The position numbers were made by a program, and so were the translations under genes. The notes under the pieces were generated by a model. That model had not been told where the DNA came from. It did no database searches and saw only the letters and a list, made by a program, of their open reading frames with translations. DNA of 64,000 nt from NCBI RefSeq assembly GCF_000719475.1, contig NZ_JOGO01000003.1, positions 124,001 to 188,000 of the forward strand, read 5' to 3'. Below, one piece after another: positions 44,006 to 53,854 of this stretch (position 1 is the stretch's first letter; the number at the start of each line of letters is the position of its first letter). This DNA is from Streptomyces sp. NRRL F-5630. GTDB taxonomy: Bacteria; Actinomycetota; Actinomycetes; Streptomycetales; Streptomycetaceae.

Positions 44006-45904
44006 TCACCGCACCCGGATCGTCACCGTGCTCCCGCGCGGTGCCGTGTCGCCCCCGCTCACCGACTGGTCCCACACGGTGTGCCCGAGGAACCAGCGGG
44101 AGACCTTCACCTCGAACCCGGCGTCCTCCAGGAGCCCCTTCGCCTCCTTCTCCTGCTTGCCCTCCACGTCCGGCACCTCCACGAGGTCGGGGCCCTTGGA
44201 GAGCGTCAGCGTCACCGTGTCGCCCGCCGCGAGCCGCTCGCCCGCGCCGGGGGACTGCTTCGCGACGGCGCCCTCGTCGGCGTCGGAGGAGAAGACCCGC
44301 GCGGAGGCGACCTTCACGTCGAGCCCCGCGTCGGACAGCTCCTCGCGCGCCTCCGCCTCGTCCTTGCCGCTCACATCCGGGACGTCCACGGGCGCGCCCC
44401 TGCTCACGGTGATCCGCACCGTCGCCCCGGCCTTCACGTTCTCGCCCGCCTGCGGCTCCGTGCCGATCACGGCGCCCTGGCTGACGTCCTGGTCGAAGCG
44501 CTTCGTGACGAGCCCCGGGTCGAGCCCGCGCCCGCGCAGGGCCGCGCGCGCCTCGGCGAGGGTCTTGCCGGTGAGCCGGGGGACGTCGACCGTGCGCGGG
44601 CCGAGCGAGACGGTGAGGGTGACCTCGCCGTGATCGCGGATGCGGGCGCCGGGGGCCGGGTCCGTGCCGAGCACGTTGCCGCGCGGCTCGGTAGCGCTGT
44701 AGCGGCCCTTGACGTCCTTGACCCGCAGCCCCGCCTTGTCGAGACGCCCCTTCGCCTCCTTCTCGCTCTTCGCGAGCACCCGCGGGACCTCGGTGAACTG
44801 CCCCGCGTTGACGTACCAGACCCCCGCGCCCCCGCACAGCACGACGGCGGCGACGACGAGCGCCGACCACAGCCGGCGCCGGGGCCGCCCCCCGCGCGCG
44901 GGCGGGGGCAGGACGCTCGTGTGCTGCACGTCCTCGGCCGCCGCTCCCGGGCGCGGCAGTGTCAGCGCGCGCGGCAGCACGCTCGTGCGGTCCTCGGCGT
45001 TGTCGTGCCCGCCCGCGCGCGCCGCCGGGGGCTCGGCGTCGAGCGCCTCCCGGCCGAGGTGCGCCGTCGCGTCCCGTACCGCCGCGAGGAGGGCCACCGC
45101 GTCGCGCGGACGCGCGGCCGGCTCGCGCGCGGTGGCGGCGGCCACGAGCGCGTCGAAGGCCGGGTCGAGGCCGGGGAAGAAACCGGAGGGGGCCGGGACG
45201 TCGGTGTTCAGGTGCTGGTAGAGGACCTGTGCGGGCGTGTCGCCGAGGTACGGCTTGCCGCCGGTCAGCATCTCGAAGAGCACGATGCCGCACGCGTACA
45301 CGTCGGCGCGCTCGTCGACCGCGTCGTCGCTGATCTGCTCGGGCGCCAGGTACGAGACGGTGCCGAGGACGGCGCCCGTCGACTGCGAGGAGGTGCCCAC
45401 CCCGCGCACGAGGCCGAAGTCCGCGACCTTGACCCGCCCGTCGTCTCCTATCAGGACGTTCTCCGGCTTCATGTCGCGGTGCACGAGGCCCGCGCGGTGC
45501 GCGGCGCCGAGCCCGGCGAGGACCGGCTCCAGGATGTCGAGCGCCGCACGCGGACTCAGCGCCCCGCGCTCGCGCAGCACGTCGCGGAGCGTGCAGCCGG
45601 ACACGTACTCCATCGCCAGGTACACGGAGGCGCCGTCCGCGTTCTGGTCGAAGACGCTCACCACGTTCGGGTGGTCGAGCCGCGCCACCGACTTCGCCTC
45701 GCGGATGAACCGCTCGACGAACCCCGCGTCCGTCGCGAGCCGGGGGTGCATGACCTTGAGCGCGACCACCCGGTCCAGGCGCAGATCGACCGCGCGATGC
45801 ACGGTCGACATACCCCCGGCCGCGATGAGCGCGTCCACCCGGTACCGCCCGTCGAGGACCTTCCCGACGAGCGAGGTGTTCTGATCGGCCGGCCTCGTGT
45901 CCAC
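44006..45904 (-). CDS. PASTA-domain Ser/Thr protein kinase (PknB-like)
   Basis: A 632-residue transmembrane kinase. The kinase domain (residues about 20-280) keeps GGMSTVHRA, VALKVMH, HRDMKPENVL, ADFGLVRG and the activation segment TVSYLAPEQ. A juxtamembrane linker with TSVLP repeats, one helix (LWSALVVAAVVLCGGAGVWY) and four PASTA repeats follow (each about 65-70 residues with a VPxVxGK-like start and a GxVIGTxP-like turn). PASTA domains sense uncross-linked peptidoglycan or lipid II. It lies near a homologue of Rv2175c, a substrate of the mycobacterial kinase PknL; PknL itself lacks PASTA repeats. Confidence 0.95.
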   Translation of the reverse strand: MDTRPADQNTSLVGKVLDGRYRVDALIAAGGMSTVHRAVDLRLDRVVALKVMHPRLATDAGFVERFIREAKSVARLDHPNVVSVFDQNADGASVYLAMEYVSGCTLRDVLRERGALSPRAALDILEPVLAGLGAAHRAGLVHRDMKPENVLIGDDGRVKVADFGLVRGVGTSSQSTGAVLGTVSYLAPEQISDDAVDERADVYACGIVLFEMLTGGKPYLGDTPAQVLYQHLNTDVPAPSGFFPGLDPAFDALVAAATAREPAARPRDAVALLAAVRDATAHLGREALDAEPPAARAGGHDNAEDRTSVLPRALTLPRPGAAAEDVQHTSVLPPPARGGRPRRRLWSALVVAAVVLCGGAGVWYVNAGQFTEVPRVLAKSEKEAKGRLDKAGLRVKDVKGRYSATEPRGNVLGTDPAPGARIRDHGEVTLTVSLGPRTVDVPRLTGKTLAEARAALRGRGLDPGLVTKRFDQDVSQGAVIGTEPQAGENVKAGATVRITVSRGAPVDVPDVSGKDEAEAREELSDAGLDVKVASARVFSSDADEGAVAKQSPGAGERLAAGDTVTLTLSKGPDLVEVPDVEGKQEKEAKGLLEDAGFEVKVSRWFLGHTVWDQSVSGGDTAPRGSTVTIRVR

Positions 45905-46042
45905 GCGGCGAGTCTACGGGGCCGCGCGGGGCCGTCCGGGGCGGCGGTGTCACACGGTGTCAGTGGCGGGTGGCACTGTGGTGGCGGTCACCGGGCGCGC
46001 TCGCCCGCCATCCCCCACGTGACCGGACGGAAGGATCTGGAC

Positions 46043-46453
46043 ATGAGCTGGGACGTGCTGGTGCTGCGGCTGCCCGAGGGCTGCGCCTCGGTGGAGGACC
46101 TGCCCGGCGGCGCCGCTGAGCTGCCGCTCGGCGCGCGCGCCGACGTGCTCGCCGCGCTCGCCGGGGCCGTGCCCGAGGCGGACCTCTCCGACCCGGCCTG
46201 GGGCGAGCTGGAGGGGCCCGGCTGGTCGATGGAGCTGAACATCGGGGACACGGACCCGGTCGACGCGGTCATGCTGCACGTACGCGGCGGCGGGGACGAC
46301 GTGCTCCCCGTCGTGCTGCGCATCGCGGAGGCGCTCGGGGCGCGCGCCTGCGACCCGGCGGGCTGGGTGCTCACGGGGGCGGGGGACACCTCGGGGTGGC
46401 ACGCCTTCCAGGAGTTCCGGGATCACCTGACGGGGGTGCGGAGCGGGAGATGA
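46043..46453 (+). CDS. small protein of unknown function
   Basis: A 136-residue soluble protein starting MSWDVLVLRLPEGCASVEDL, with AAGGA seven bases before ATG 46043. It has an alternating strand/helix pattern, two cysteines, Gly/Asp-rich turns and a repeated W (DPAWGELEGPGWSMELNI) in the middle, and no membrane segment. I recognise no domain. It diverges from the kinase gene. Confidence 0.72.
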   Translation: MSWDVLVLRLPEGCASVEDLPGGAAELPLGARADVLAALAGAVPEADLSDPAWGELEGPGWSMELNIGDTDPVDAVMLHVRGGGDDVLPVVLRIAEALGARACDPAGWVLTGAGDTSGWHAFQEFRDHLTGVRSGR

Positions 46454-46634
46454 GGCGGGGCGGGGGCGGCGGTGGGGGAGGGGCGGTGTCGCGTGGCCGG
46501 GCCGCCCCGGGACCCGTACCCCGTAGGACGCGAGGCGCCGGGGGACAGGGTGACGACGCCGGGCGCCCCCGGAGCGGCTCAGCACGCAGGGCGCCCCGCG
46601 CTCTTCGCAGGACCCCGGGCGTTCCGAAGTCCCC

Positions 46635-47435
<801 letters not shown>

Positions 47436-47648
47436 TCAGCCTCCCTGCACAGCGGTCAGGATCTCGACGCGGTCGCCCGCGGCGAGCACGGTCGCGGGCC
47501 AGTCGCCGCGCGGCACGACCGTCTCGTTGACGGCCGCGGCGACGCCCGTAGGGGCCCGGCTCAGCCCGGCGACGAGCGCGTCGAGCGTCGTGCCCGGGGG
47601 AACGGCGCGCTCGGCGCCGTTGACTCTCACGGTCAGGTCGAGGTTCAC
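47436..47648 (-). CDS. thiS: sulfur carrier protein ThiS
   Basis: A 70-residue ubiquitin-fold carrier ending in the essential Gly-Gly (EILTAVQGG), which is adenylated and thiocarboxylated to deliver sulfur to ThiG. GTG 47648 (VNLDLTVRVNG) overlaps the thiO stop as GTGA, and thiG starts six bases after its stop, so all three are translationally linked. Confidence 0.95.
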   Translation of the reverse strand: MNLDLTVRVNGAERAVPPGTTLDALVAGLSRAPTGVAAAVNETVVPRGDWPATVLAAGDRVEILTAVQGG

Positions 47649-48799
47649 AGGACGGGCTCCGGGCTTCTCGTGAATCGCAGGGGGGTGAAGGGGCGCGCGG
47701 CCTCCGGCAGCGCGTCGTGGGTCAGGGCGTGCGCCATGACGGCGCCCGTCTCGGGGGCGAGGAGGACTCCGTTGCGGCCGTGGCCCGTCGCGAGGTGCAG
47801 TCCGGGGAGCGCCGTGGGGCCGAGCAGGGGCGCGTTGTCCGGTGAGGCGGGGCGCAGCCCGGCGAGGGTCTCGGTGAGCGGGAGTTCGGTGATGCCGGGG
47901 AGCAGTTCGTGCGCGTCGCGCAGCAGCGCGTACACGCCGCCCGCCGTGACCGTCGTGTCCCTGCCCCGCTCCTCGCTCGTCGCTCCGACCACGAGTTCGC
48001 CGTCCTCGCGCGGCACGAGGTAGAGGCTCCCGCCCCGTACGACCGCGCGCACCGTGCGCCGCAGGAAGCCCGCGTACGCGCCCTCCATCCGCAGCCGCAG
48101 GACCTGCCCTTTCACGGGCCGTACGGGCACGGCGACCTCGGGCGGCAGGCCCGCCAGGTCCGTGCTGAAGCACCCGGCCGCGAGCACCGTGCGGGCCGCT
48201 TCGAGGCGCGCACCGTCCGCGAGCACCACGCCGCGCGCCCGGTCCGCCTCCACCACGAGCCGCGCCGCCCTCGCCCGCTGGAACTCCACCCCGGCCCGCT
48301 CGCAGACGACGAGGAGCGCCCCCACGACCCGGCGCGGATCGACCTGATGGTCGCCCTCGACACGCAGCCCGCCCCGTATCCCGGGCGCGAGCATCGGCTC
48401 CAGGCGGCGGCACTCACGGCCCGTCAGCCACTGCGAGTCGAGCCCGCGACGCGTGTGCAGGGCGTGCAGTTCGCGCAGTTCGGCACGGTCGTCGGCGTCC
48501 AGCGCGACGGCGAGCGTCCCGCACGGGCGGTACCCGAGGTCCCGCCCGCTCGCCTCGCCCAGTTCGGCGGCGAACTCCGGCCACCGCCGCGCGGAGGCGA
48601 GCCCGAGCGCGAGCAACGCCTCCTCGCCGTAGTGCGGTTCGGTGACGGCGGCGAGCATCCCCGCGGCCACCCGCGCCGCCCCGCCCCCCGGCTCCGGATC
48701 GACCACGGTCACCCGCGCCCCGCCGAGCGCGGCCCGCCACGCCGTCACGAGCCCGACGATCCCGCCCCCGACCACGAGGACATCCCCACCACTGGCCAC
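47645..48799 (-). CDS. thiO: glycine oxidase
   Basis: A 384-residue FAD enzyme that oxidises glycine to dehydroglycine for thiazole synthesis. The FAD Rossmann motif is VLVVGGGIVGLVTAWRAA, followed by AAGMLAAVTEPHYGEEALL, VKGQVLRLRMEG, VGATSEERG, ETLAGLRPASPDN and LHLATGHGRNGVLLAP. GTG 48799 is directly downstream of the TPP riboswitch, whose 3' edge touches the ribosome site (GGGAGGGGGC). First gene of the thiO-thiS-thiG operon. Confidence 0.94.
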   Translation of the reverse strand: MASGGDVLVVGGGIVGLVTAWRAALGGARVTVVDPEPGGGAARVAAGMLAAVTEPHYGEEALLALGLASARRWPEFAAELGEASGRDLGYRPCGTLAVALDADDRAELRELHALHTRRGLDSQWLTGRECRRLEPMLAPGIRGGLRVEGDHQVDPRRVVGALLVVCERAGVEFQRARAARLVVEADRARGVVLADGARLEAARTVLAAGCFSTDLAGLPPEVAVPVRPVKGQVLRLRMEGAYAGFLRRTVRAVVRGGSLYLVPREDGELVVGATSEERGRDTTVTAGGVYALLRDAHELLPGITELPLTETLAGLRPASPDNAPLLGPTALPGLHLATGHGRNGVLLAPETGAVMAHALTHDALPEAARPFTPLRFTRSPEPVL

Positions 48800-48807
48800 A
48801 AAGCCCC

Positions 48808-48894
48808 CTCCCTTCGCCGGAATGACCCGGATCAGGTTCATACGGTCGGAGGCCGCAGCCCCCCTCTCAGCCCGGTCCGCCCGGACTCCCGCGG
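48808..48894 (-). ncRNA. TPP (THI-box) riboswitch
   Basis: On the minus strand the conserved parts appear in order: CGCGGGAGTCCGG, GGGCTGAGAGGGGGGC, CCGACCGTATGAACCTGATC and CGGGTCATTCCGGCGAAGGGA. CTGAGA and ACCTGATC are the invariant TPP-binding segments. The aptamer ends at the thiO ribosome site, so binding of thiamine pyrophosphate should block translation initiation rather than use a terminator. Confidence 0.95.
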
Positions 48895-48982
48895 TGTGCG
48901 CGGCACAGCTTAGGCGGTGCGCGCGCGGCCGTCGGCGCGGGTCCCGCTCCGCCTGCACGGTGGGTCCCGCTCCGCCCTTGCC

Positions 48983-49029
48983 GCGTGCCGTCCCGCAGGG
49001 CCCCGGAGGGGGCGTGCGGGACGGCACGC
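48983..49029. other. perfect 15-bp hairpin in a divergent gap
   Basis: GCGTGCCGTCCCGCA (48983-48997) pairs exactly with 49015-49029 around a 17-base loop. It lies between the TPP riboswitch leader (minus) and the flavoprotein gene (plus), where neither neighbour needs a terminator. Two copies of GGGTCCCGCTCCGCC-like sequence precede it. Apart from this and the riboswitch I see nothing coding in 48895-49204. Confidence 0.5.
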
Positions 49030-49204
49030 CGTGGCCGGGCCGCCTCCGTCGCCAGGCGCACGTCTCCGGTCCCCCTGGCCCGGGGCCTTGGTCCCGGGCC
49101 GGCTCCGTCCTTGGTCCCGAACGGCCCGCGAAGGGGCTGGTGTGGGCGGGATCTCGTGGGGACACGGGCTCGGGGGCCGGGCTGGGCGGCCTAGAGTTGC
49201 GGGC

Positions 49205-50422
49205 GTGAGCGGAGACCGGGAGCAGCAGGGGCGGGTCGTTGTCGTCGGCGCAGGGATGGCGGGGGTGCGGACCGTCGTGGCGCTGCGCGAGGAGGGGTAC
49301 GAAGGGGACCTCGTCCTGCTCGGTGAGGAGCCGCACGCCCCCTACGACCGTCCGCCGCTCTCCAAGTCCGTGCTCCTCGGCAGCGCCGAGACGTCCGCCT
49401 TCGACGTCGACTTCGCGGCGCTCGGTACCGAGCTGCGGCTCGGGGTGCGCGCCACGGGGCTGCGCGCCGCCGCGCACGAGATCGACACGAGCGAGGGCCC
49501 GCTCGGCTACGACCACCTCGTCCTCGCGACGGGCGCCGCCCCCGTCCGGCTCCCCGGCACGGCCCGGCACCCCCACGTCCACCTCCTCCACACCCTCGAC
49601 GACGTGCGCGCCCTGCGCGAGGTCCTCGCGCGCCGCGCCGAGGTCGCCGTCGTCGGCGCGGGCTGGATCGGCGCCGAGTTCACGACGGCCGCGCGCGAGG
49701 CGGGCTGCGCCGTGACCGTCCTGGAGGCCACCGGGCACCCGCTCAGCGGAGCGCTGCCCGCCGAGGTCGCCGCGCCGATGGCGGCGTGGTACGCCGAGGC
49801 GGGCGCCCGGCTGCGCACCCGCTCCCGCGTCGCCACCGTCGAGGACACAGCCGTCGTCCTGGAGGGCGGCGAGCGCGTGCCCGCCGACGCCGTCCTCGTC
49901 GGCATCGGCGCCCGCCCCGTCACCGGCTGGCTCGACGGCTCCGGCATCGACCTCGCCCCGGACGGCTCCGTGCGCACCGACGCCTGGCTGCGCACCTCGC
50001 TGCCCGACGTCCACGCGGTCGGCGACTGCGCCTCCTTCCCCTCGCGGCGCTACGGGCGGCGCCTCCTCGTGCACCACTGGGACAACGCCCTCCAGGGGCC
50101 CCACACCCTCGCCGGCGTCCTCACGGGCGCGCGCGCCGAGCCGTACGACCCGGTGCCCTACTTCTGGTCCGAGCAGTTCGGCCGCTTCGTGCAGTACGCG
50201 GGCGACCACGCCGGCGCCGACCGCCTCGTGTGGCGCGGCGACCCGGACGGGGCCGCCTGGACCGTGTGCTGGCTGGAGGAGGACGGGCGGCTCGCCGCCG
50301 TGCTCGCCGTCGGCCGCCCCCGGGACCTCGCCCAGGGGCGGAAGCTCATCGCTTCGGGCGCGACGCTCGACCCCGTCCTCCTCGCGGACGCGGCGCGGCC
50401 CCTCAAGACAGCCGTGCGCTGA
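49205..50422 (+). CDS. FAD-dependent ferredoxin reductase-like oxidoreductase
   Basis: A 405-residue two-dinucleotide-binding flavoprotein of the rubredoxin/ferredoxin reductase type. FAD motif VVVVGAGMAGVRTVVALRE, then PYDRPPLSKSVLLG, HLVLATGAAP, NAD(P) motif VAVVGAGWIGAEF, GDCASFPS and the C-terminal HWDNAL and PYFWSEQFG, the set typical of reductases serving P450 or dioxygenase ferredoxins. GTG 49205 follows TAGAGT by eight bases, a leaderless pattern. No ferredoxin or oxygenase partner is adjacent. Confidence 0.9.
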   Translation: MSGDREQQGRVVVVGAGMAGVRTVVALREEGYEGDLVLLGEEPHAPYDRPPLSKSVLLGSAETSAFDVDFAALGTELRLGVRATGLRAAAHEIDTSEGPLGYDHLVLATGAAPVRLPGTARHPHVHLLHTLDDVRALREVLARRAEVAVVGAGWIGAEFTTAAREAGCAVTVLEATGHPLSGALPAEVAAPMAAWYAEAGARLRTRSRVATVEDTAVVLEGGERVPADAVLVGIGARPVTGWLDGSGIDLAPDGSVRTDAWLRTSLPDVHAVGDCASFPSRRYGRRLLVHHWDNALQGPHTLAGVLTGARAEPYDPVPYFWSEQFGRFVQYAGDHAGADRLVWRGDPDGAAWTVCWLEEDGRLAAVLAVGRPRDLAQGRKLIASGATLDPVLLADAARPLKTAVR

Positions 50423-50522
50423 GCCCGTCCCCGCACCCCGCCCCCGCGCTCCGTCCCCGGGCCCGTCGCCCGCGGGGACCCTCCCGCTACCGCCCGGCCG
50501 CCCGGGATGGCAGGCTTGTCCT

Positions 50523-50888
50523 GTGACCCAGATTGATGCCAAGACCGAAGCGCTCGTTCCCGAGTGGCTCAGCCTCCCCGACATCGCCGAGCGGTTCGGC
50601 GTCGAGGTGACCCGGGTGCGCCAGCTGGTGAAGGAGGGCCAGCTCGTCGCCGTCCGCCGCGGCGAGAACAACGCCCTCTACGTGCCCGCCGCCTTCCTCG
50701 ACGGCAACCGCACCGTGCGGGGCCTGTCCGGGCTGCTGACGCTGCTGCGCGACGACGGCTTCGACGACGTGGAGATCATCCAGTGGATGTTCACCCCCGA
50801 CCCGACGCTGCCCGGCACCCCCGCCCAGGCCATGAGCGAGAACCGTGGCACGGAGGTGAAGCGCCGCGCCCAGGCCCTGGCCTTCTGA
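50523..50888 (+). CDS. Rv2175c-like winged helix DNA-binding protein
   Basis: A 121-residue protein with an N-terminal helix-turn-helix (EWLSLPDIAERFGVEVTRVR) and a C-terminal domain (LSGLLTLLRDDGFDDVEIIQ) matching M. tuberculosis Rv2175c, a DNA-binding protein phosphorylated near its N-terminus by kinase PknL. The N-terminal tail here (MTQIDAKTEALVPEW) has Thr residues that could be acceptors. GTG 50523 is close to CTTGTC and lacks a ribosome site, probably leaderless. Regulated targets are unknown. Confidence 0.85.
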   Translation: MTQIDAKTEALVPEWLSLPDIAERFGVEVTRVRQLVKEGQLVAVRRGENNALYVPAAFLDGNRTVRGLSGLLTLLRDDGFDDVEIIQWMFTPDPTLPGTPAQAMSENRGTEVKRRAQALAF

Positions 50889-50966
50889 GCCGGGCCGCGG
50901 GACCACGGTGACCCCCGCCCCTGTACGAGTGGCATGATCGTCAGGTCATACGAACAGGGGTGGGGC

Positions 50967-51629
50967 ATGTCGAACCGAACACCGCGCGACCCGCGCACCG
51001 CGCTCGCCGACGCTCGTCTCTACCTCTGCACGGACGCCCGCGAGCGCCAGAACGACCTCCCCGACTTCCTCGACGCCGTCCTCTCCGGCGGCGTCGACAT
51101 CGTCCAGCTGCGGGACAAGAGCCTGGAAGCCGCCGAGGAGCTCGAACTCCTCCAGGTCTTCGCCGACGCCTGCCGCCGCCACGGAAGACTCCTCGCCGTG
51201 AACGACCGCGCCGACGTCGCCCACGCCGCCCGCGCCGACGTGCTCCACCTCGGCCAGGGCGACCTCCCCGTCCCCGCCGCGCGCGCCCTCGTCGGCCCCG
51301 AGGTGCTGGTCGGCCGCTCGACCCACAGCGAGGCGGAGGCCGCCGCGGCGGCCGTGCAGGACGGCGTCGACTACTTCTGCACGGGGCCCTGCTGGCCCAC
51401 CCCCACCAAGCCCGGCCGTCCCGCGCCCGGCCTGCCTCTCGTGCGGTACGCCGCCGCGCTCGGCACCACACGCCCGTGGTTCGCGATCGGCGGCATCGAC
51501 GCGGCCCGCCTGGACGAGGTGCTCGACGCGGGCGCGCGCCGCGTCGTCGTCGTACGGGCGCTGACCGAGGCCGACGACCCGGAGCACGCGGCCCGCGAGC
51601 TCGCCCGCCGGGTGCGCGCTGCCGCCTGA
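50967..51629 (+). CDS. thiE: thiamine-phosphate synthase
   Basis: A 220-residue TIM-barrel enzyme joining hydroxymethylpyrimidine diphosphate and thiazole phosphate. Motifs: [73 protein letters not shown] and [16 protein letters not shown] 50967 with GGGGTGGGG upstream is preferred to ATG 50934, which would add 11 residues. No TPP riboswitch precedes it, unlike the thiO operon on the other strand. Confidence 0.92.
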   Translation: MSNRTPRDPRTALADARLYLCTDARERQNDLPDFLDAVLSGGVDIVQLRDKSLEAAEELELLQVFADACRRHGRLLAVNDRADVAHAARADVLHLGQGDLPVPAARALVGPEVLVGRSTHSEAEAAAAAVQDGVDYFCTGPCWPTPTKPGRPAPGLPLVRYAAALGTTRPWFAIGGIDAARLDEVLDAGARRVVVVRALTEADDPEHAARELARRVRAAA

Positions 51630-51726
51630 GGCCCCCACTGTCCACGGTGTGGACAAGAAGTCCGCGTAACGGGCATAACTCCCGGCTTCGCCTCGCTGAC
51701 CGGCGGCTTCTGGCTACCCTGCCCGT

Positions 51727-52647
51727 ATGGCCTCCGGTACCGCATCCACCTGGACCTCCGACCACCCGACCGTGGCGGAGGTGCTCGCGAGCGGCAAACC
51801 CTCCTACTCCTTCGAGTTCTGGGCGCCGAAGACCCCGAAGGGCGAGCGCAACCTGTGGAACGCGCTGCGCCGCGTCGAGGCCGTCGCGCCGAGCTTCGTC
51901 TCGGTGACCTACGGCGCCGGCGGCAGCACCCGCGACGGCACCGTGCGCGCCACGCAGGCGATCGCCGAGAACACCACGCTCGTCCCCGTCGCCCACCTCA
52001 CCGCCGTCGAGCACTCGGTCGCCGAGCTGCGCCACATGATCGGGCAGTACGCGGACGGCGGCGTCCGCAACATCCTCGCCGTGCGCGGCGACCCGCCCGG
52101 GGACCCGCTCGGGGACTGGGTGGCGCGCGAGGACGGACTGACGTACGCCGCCGAACTCGTCCGTCTCATCAAGGAGTCGGGAAATTTCTGCGTGGGTGTC
52201 GCGGCCTTCCCCGAGATGCATCCGCGCTCCGAGAACTGGGACTCCGACGTCCGGTACTTCGTCGACAAGTGCCGTGCCGGGGCGGATTACGCGATCACGC
52301 AGATGTTCTTCGATCCGGCCTCCTACCTGCGCCTGCGCGACCGGCTCTCCGCCGTCGGCTGCGAGACCCCGGTGATCCCCGAGGTCATGCCGGTGACGAG
52401 CGTGCGCCAGCTCGAACGGCTCTCCCGGCTCAGCACCGCCGTCTTCCCCGAGACGGTGAAAGAACGGATGCTCGCGGCGAAGGACGACCCGGCGGCGGTA
52501 CGCTCCTTGGGAATCGAGTTCGCCACAGAGTTCTGCGCGCGACTGCTGGCCGAGGGTGTCCCGGGGCTGCACTTCATCACGCTCAACAACTCCACGGCGA
52601 CACTGGAGATCCACGAGAATCTGGGCCTGCCCCACCACAGGCCCTGA
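51727..52647 (+). CDS. metF: 5,10-methylenetetrahydrofolate reductase
   Basis: A 306-residue flavoenzyme providing methyltetrahydrofolate for methionine synthesis. Signatures: [99 protein letters not shown] and [16 protein letters not shown] ends seven bases before ATG 51727, consistent with a leaderless transcript; no riboswitch is seen. Confidence 0.95.
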   Translation: MASGTASTWTSDHPTVAEVLASGKPSYSFEFWAPKTPKGERNLWNALRRVEAVAPSFVSVTYGAGGSTRDGTVRATQAIAENTTLVPVAHLTAVEHSVAELRHMIGQYADGGVRNILAVRGDPPGDPLGDWVAREDGLTYAAELVRLIKESGNFCVGVAAFPEMHPRSENWDSDVRYFVDKCRAGADYAITQMFFDPASYLRLRDRLSAVGCETPVIPEVMPVTSVRQLERLSRLSTAVFPETVKERMLAAKDDPAAVRSLGIEFATEFCARLLAEGVPGLHFITLNNSTATLEIHENLGLPHHRP

Positions 52648-52690
52648 TCCGACGGACCCCGGCCCCCATGCCGGGGCGAGAGGGGCGTAC

Positions 52691-53833
52691 ATGGGCTGGG
52701 CGGTCCTCTATTTCGCTTTCGCCGTAGTGGCGTTGTGGCTCCTCGGGGAGGTGCTGCTCCAGTACAAGGCGCGGCTGCGCTGGCGTCTGCTCGCCTTCGC
52801 CGGGTTCCTCGGCGTGGTGCTCGGCGTGTTCATGGCCTCGGTCTTCGTGATCATCCTCGGCGCGCTCGCCTTCGCGGCCGGGCAGACGCTCGTCACGCTC
52901 TCCTTCCGGCGCGGCTTCGTGGCGGGCTGGGCCCTCAAGGGCAAGGCGGGCGAGAAGCTCGGCGCGCTCGGCGACCGGGTGCGCGGCGAGCGCGAGCGGG
53001 GCCCCTCGCTGGAGGTCTCGGATCTGCGCGACGAGAGCGACGCGCCCGCGCCGAAGAAGCCGGAAGGCCCGCAGGGCGAAGGGGCACCGGGGGCACAGGG
53101 AGCCGGGGCGGCCGGGGAGGCCGCCACCACGGCCGTCTTCGACGCGGTCAACGTCGCGGAGGGCCGCGGGGTCCTGAGCGAGCCGGCCGGGGCGGCGCAG
53201 GCCCCCTGGCAGACCCCGGCCGCCGACCACACCGCGGGCTACCAGTCCGGCTACGACCCGTACACCGCGCACGGCTACGCCCCCGAGGCGGCGCCCGCCG
53301 CGTGGGACCAGCACGGGGCGCAGCAGCCCGGCCACGATCCCGGCGCGGGCCCCGTCACGTACGGCACGGGGCAGGCCGGCATGTACGAGGCGGGCACGTA
53401 CGACCCGGGCGCGGGCACCGGGGCGTACGACACCGCCTCCTTCGCGAACGCCTCCCCCTTCGGCGGCGCGCTCCCGCAGCAGCCACAGGACCCCAGCGGC
53501 ACCTGGGCGGGGCTCGTCCAGGGCGACGCCACGGGCACGTGGGGCACCACGACGGACGGCTGGGGGCAGCAGTACGGCCAGCAGCAGTACGCCGCTCCCC
53601 AAGAGCAGTACCAGCAGCCCGCCGCCGACCCCTACGCTGTTCCGTACGCGGACCCCTACGCCGACCCGTACGCGACGTCCGGCTACGGCTACCCCGTGCA
53701 GGAGCAGGGCCCGCAGGAGACGCCGCCGGGCGGGGTGTGGGTGCCGCGCCAGCGCGGCGAGGGCGAGGAGCAGGGCGGGGCGTGGCCGACGGGCTCGTAC
53801 GAGGGGAGCGAGGGGTACGGGTACCGGGGGTGA
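52691..53833 (+). CDS. membrane protein with long Tyr/Pro/Gln-rich tail
   Basis: A 380-residue protein. Two N-terminal helices (VLYFAFAVVALWLLGEVLL and LLAFAGFLGVVLGVFMASVF running into a third) anchor a cytoplasmic or external tail. Residues about 95-380 are low-complexity and disordered, with repeats such as YADPYADPYA, QQYGQQQYAAPQEQYQQ and TYDPGAGTGAYD. Such tails can drive protein clustering. ATG 52691 is taken at the first helix; the open frame before it overlaps metF. It starts 44 bases after metF. Confidence 0.75.
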   Translation: MGWAVLYFAFAVVALWLLGEVLLQYKARLRWRLLAFAGFLGVVLGVFMASVFVIILGALAFAAGQTLVTLSFRRGFVAGWALKGKAGEKLGALGDRVRGERERGPSLEVSDLRDESDAPAPKKPEGPQGEGAPGAQGAGAAGEAATTAVFDAVNVAEGRGVLSEPAGAAQAPWQTPAADHTAGYQSGYDPYTAHGYAPEAAPAAWDQHGAQQPGHDPGAGPVTYGTGQAGMYEAGTYDPGAGTGAYDTASFANASPFGGALPQQPQDPSGTWAGLVQGDATGTWGTTTDGWGQQYGQQQYAAPQEQYQQPAADPYAVPYADPYADPYATSGYGYPVQEQGPQETPPGGVWVPRQRGEGEEQGGAWPTGSYEGSEGYGYRG

Positions 53834-53854
53834 GGGTGAAAGGGGACAAGGGGC

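Noticed and set aside
50889..50966. TPP riboswitch before thiE
   Set aside because: The gap lacks the CTGAGA and ACCTGATC segments that are clear upstream of thiO.
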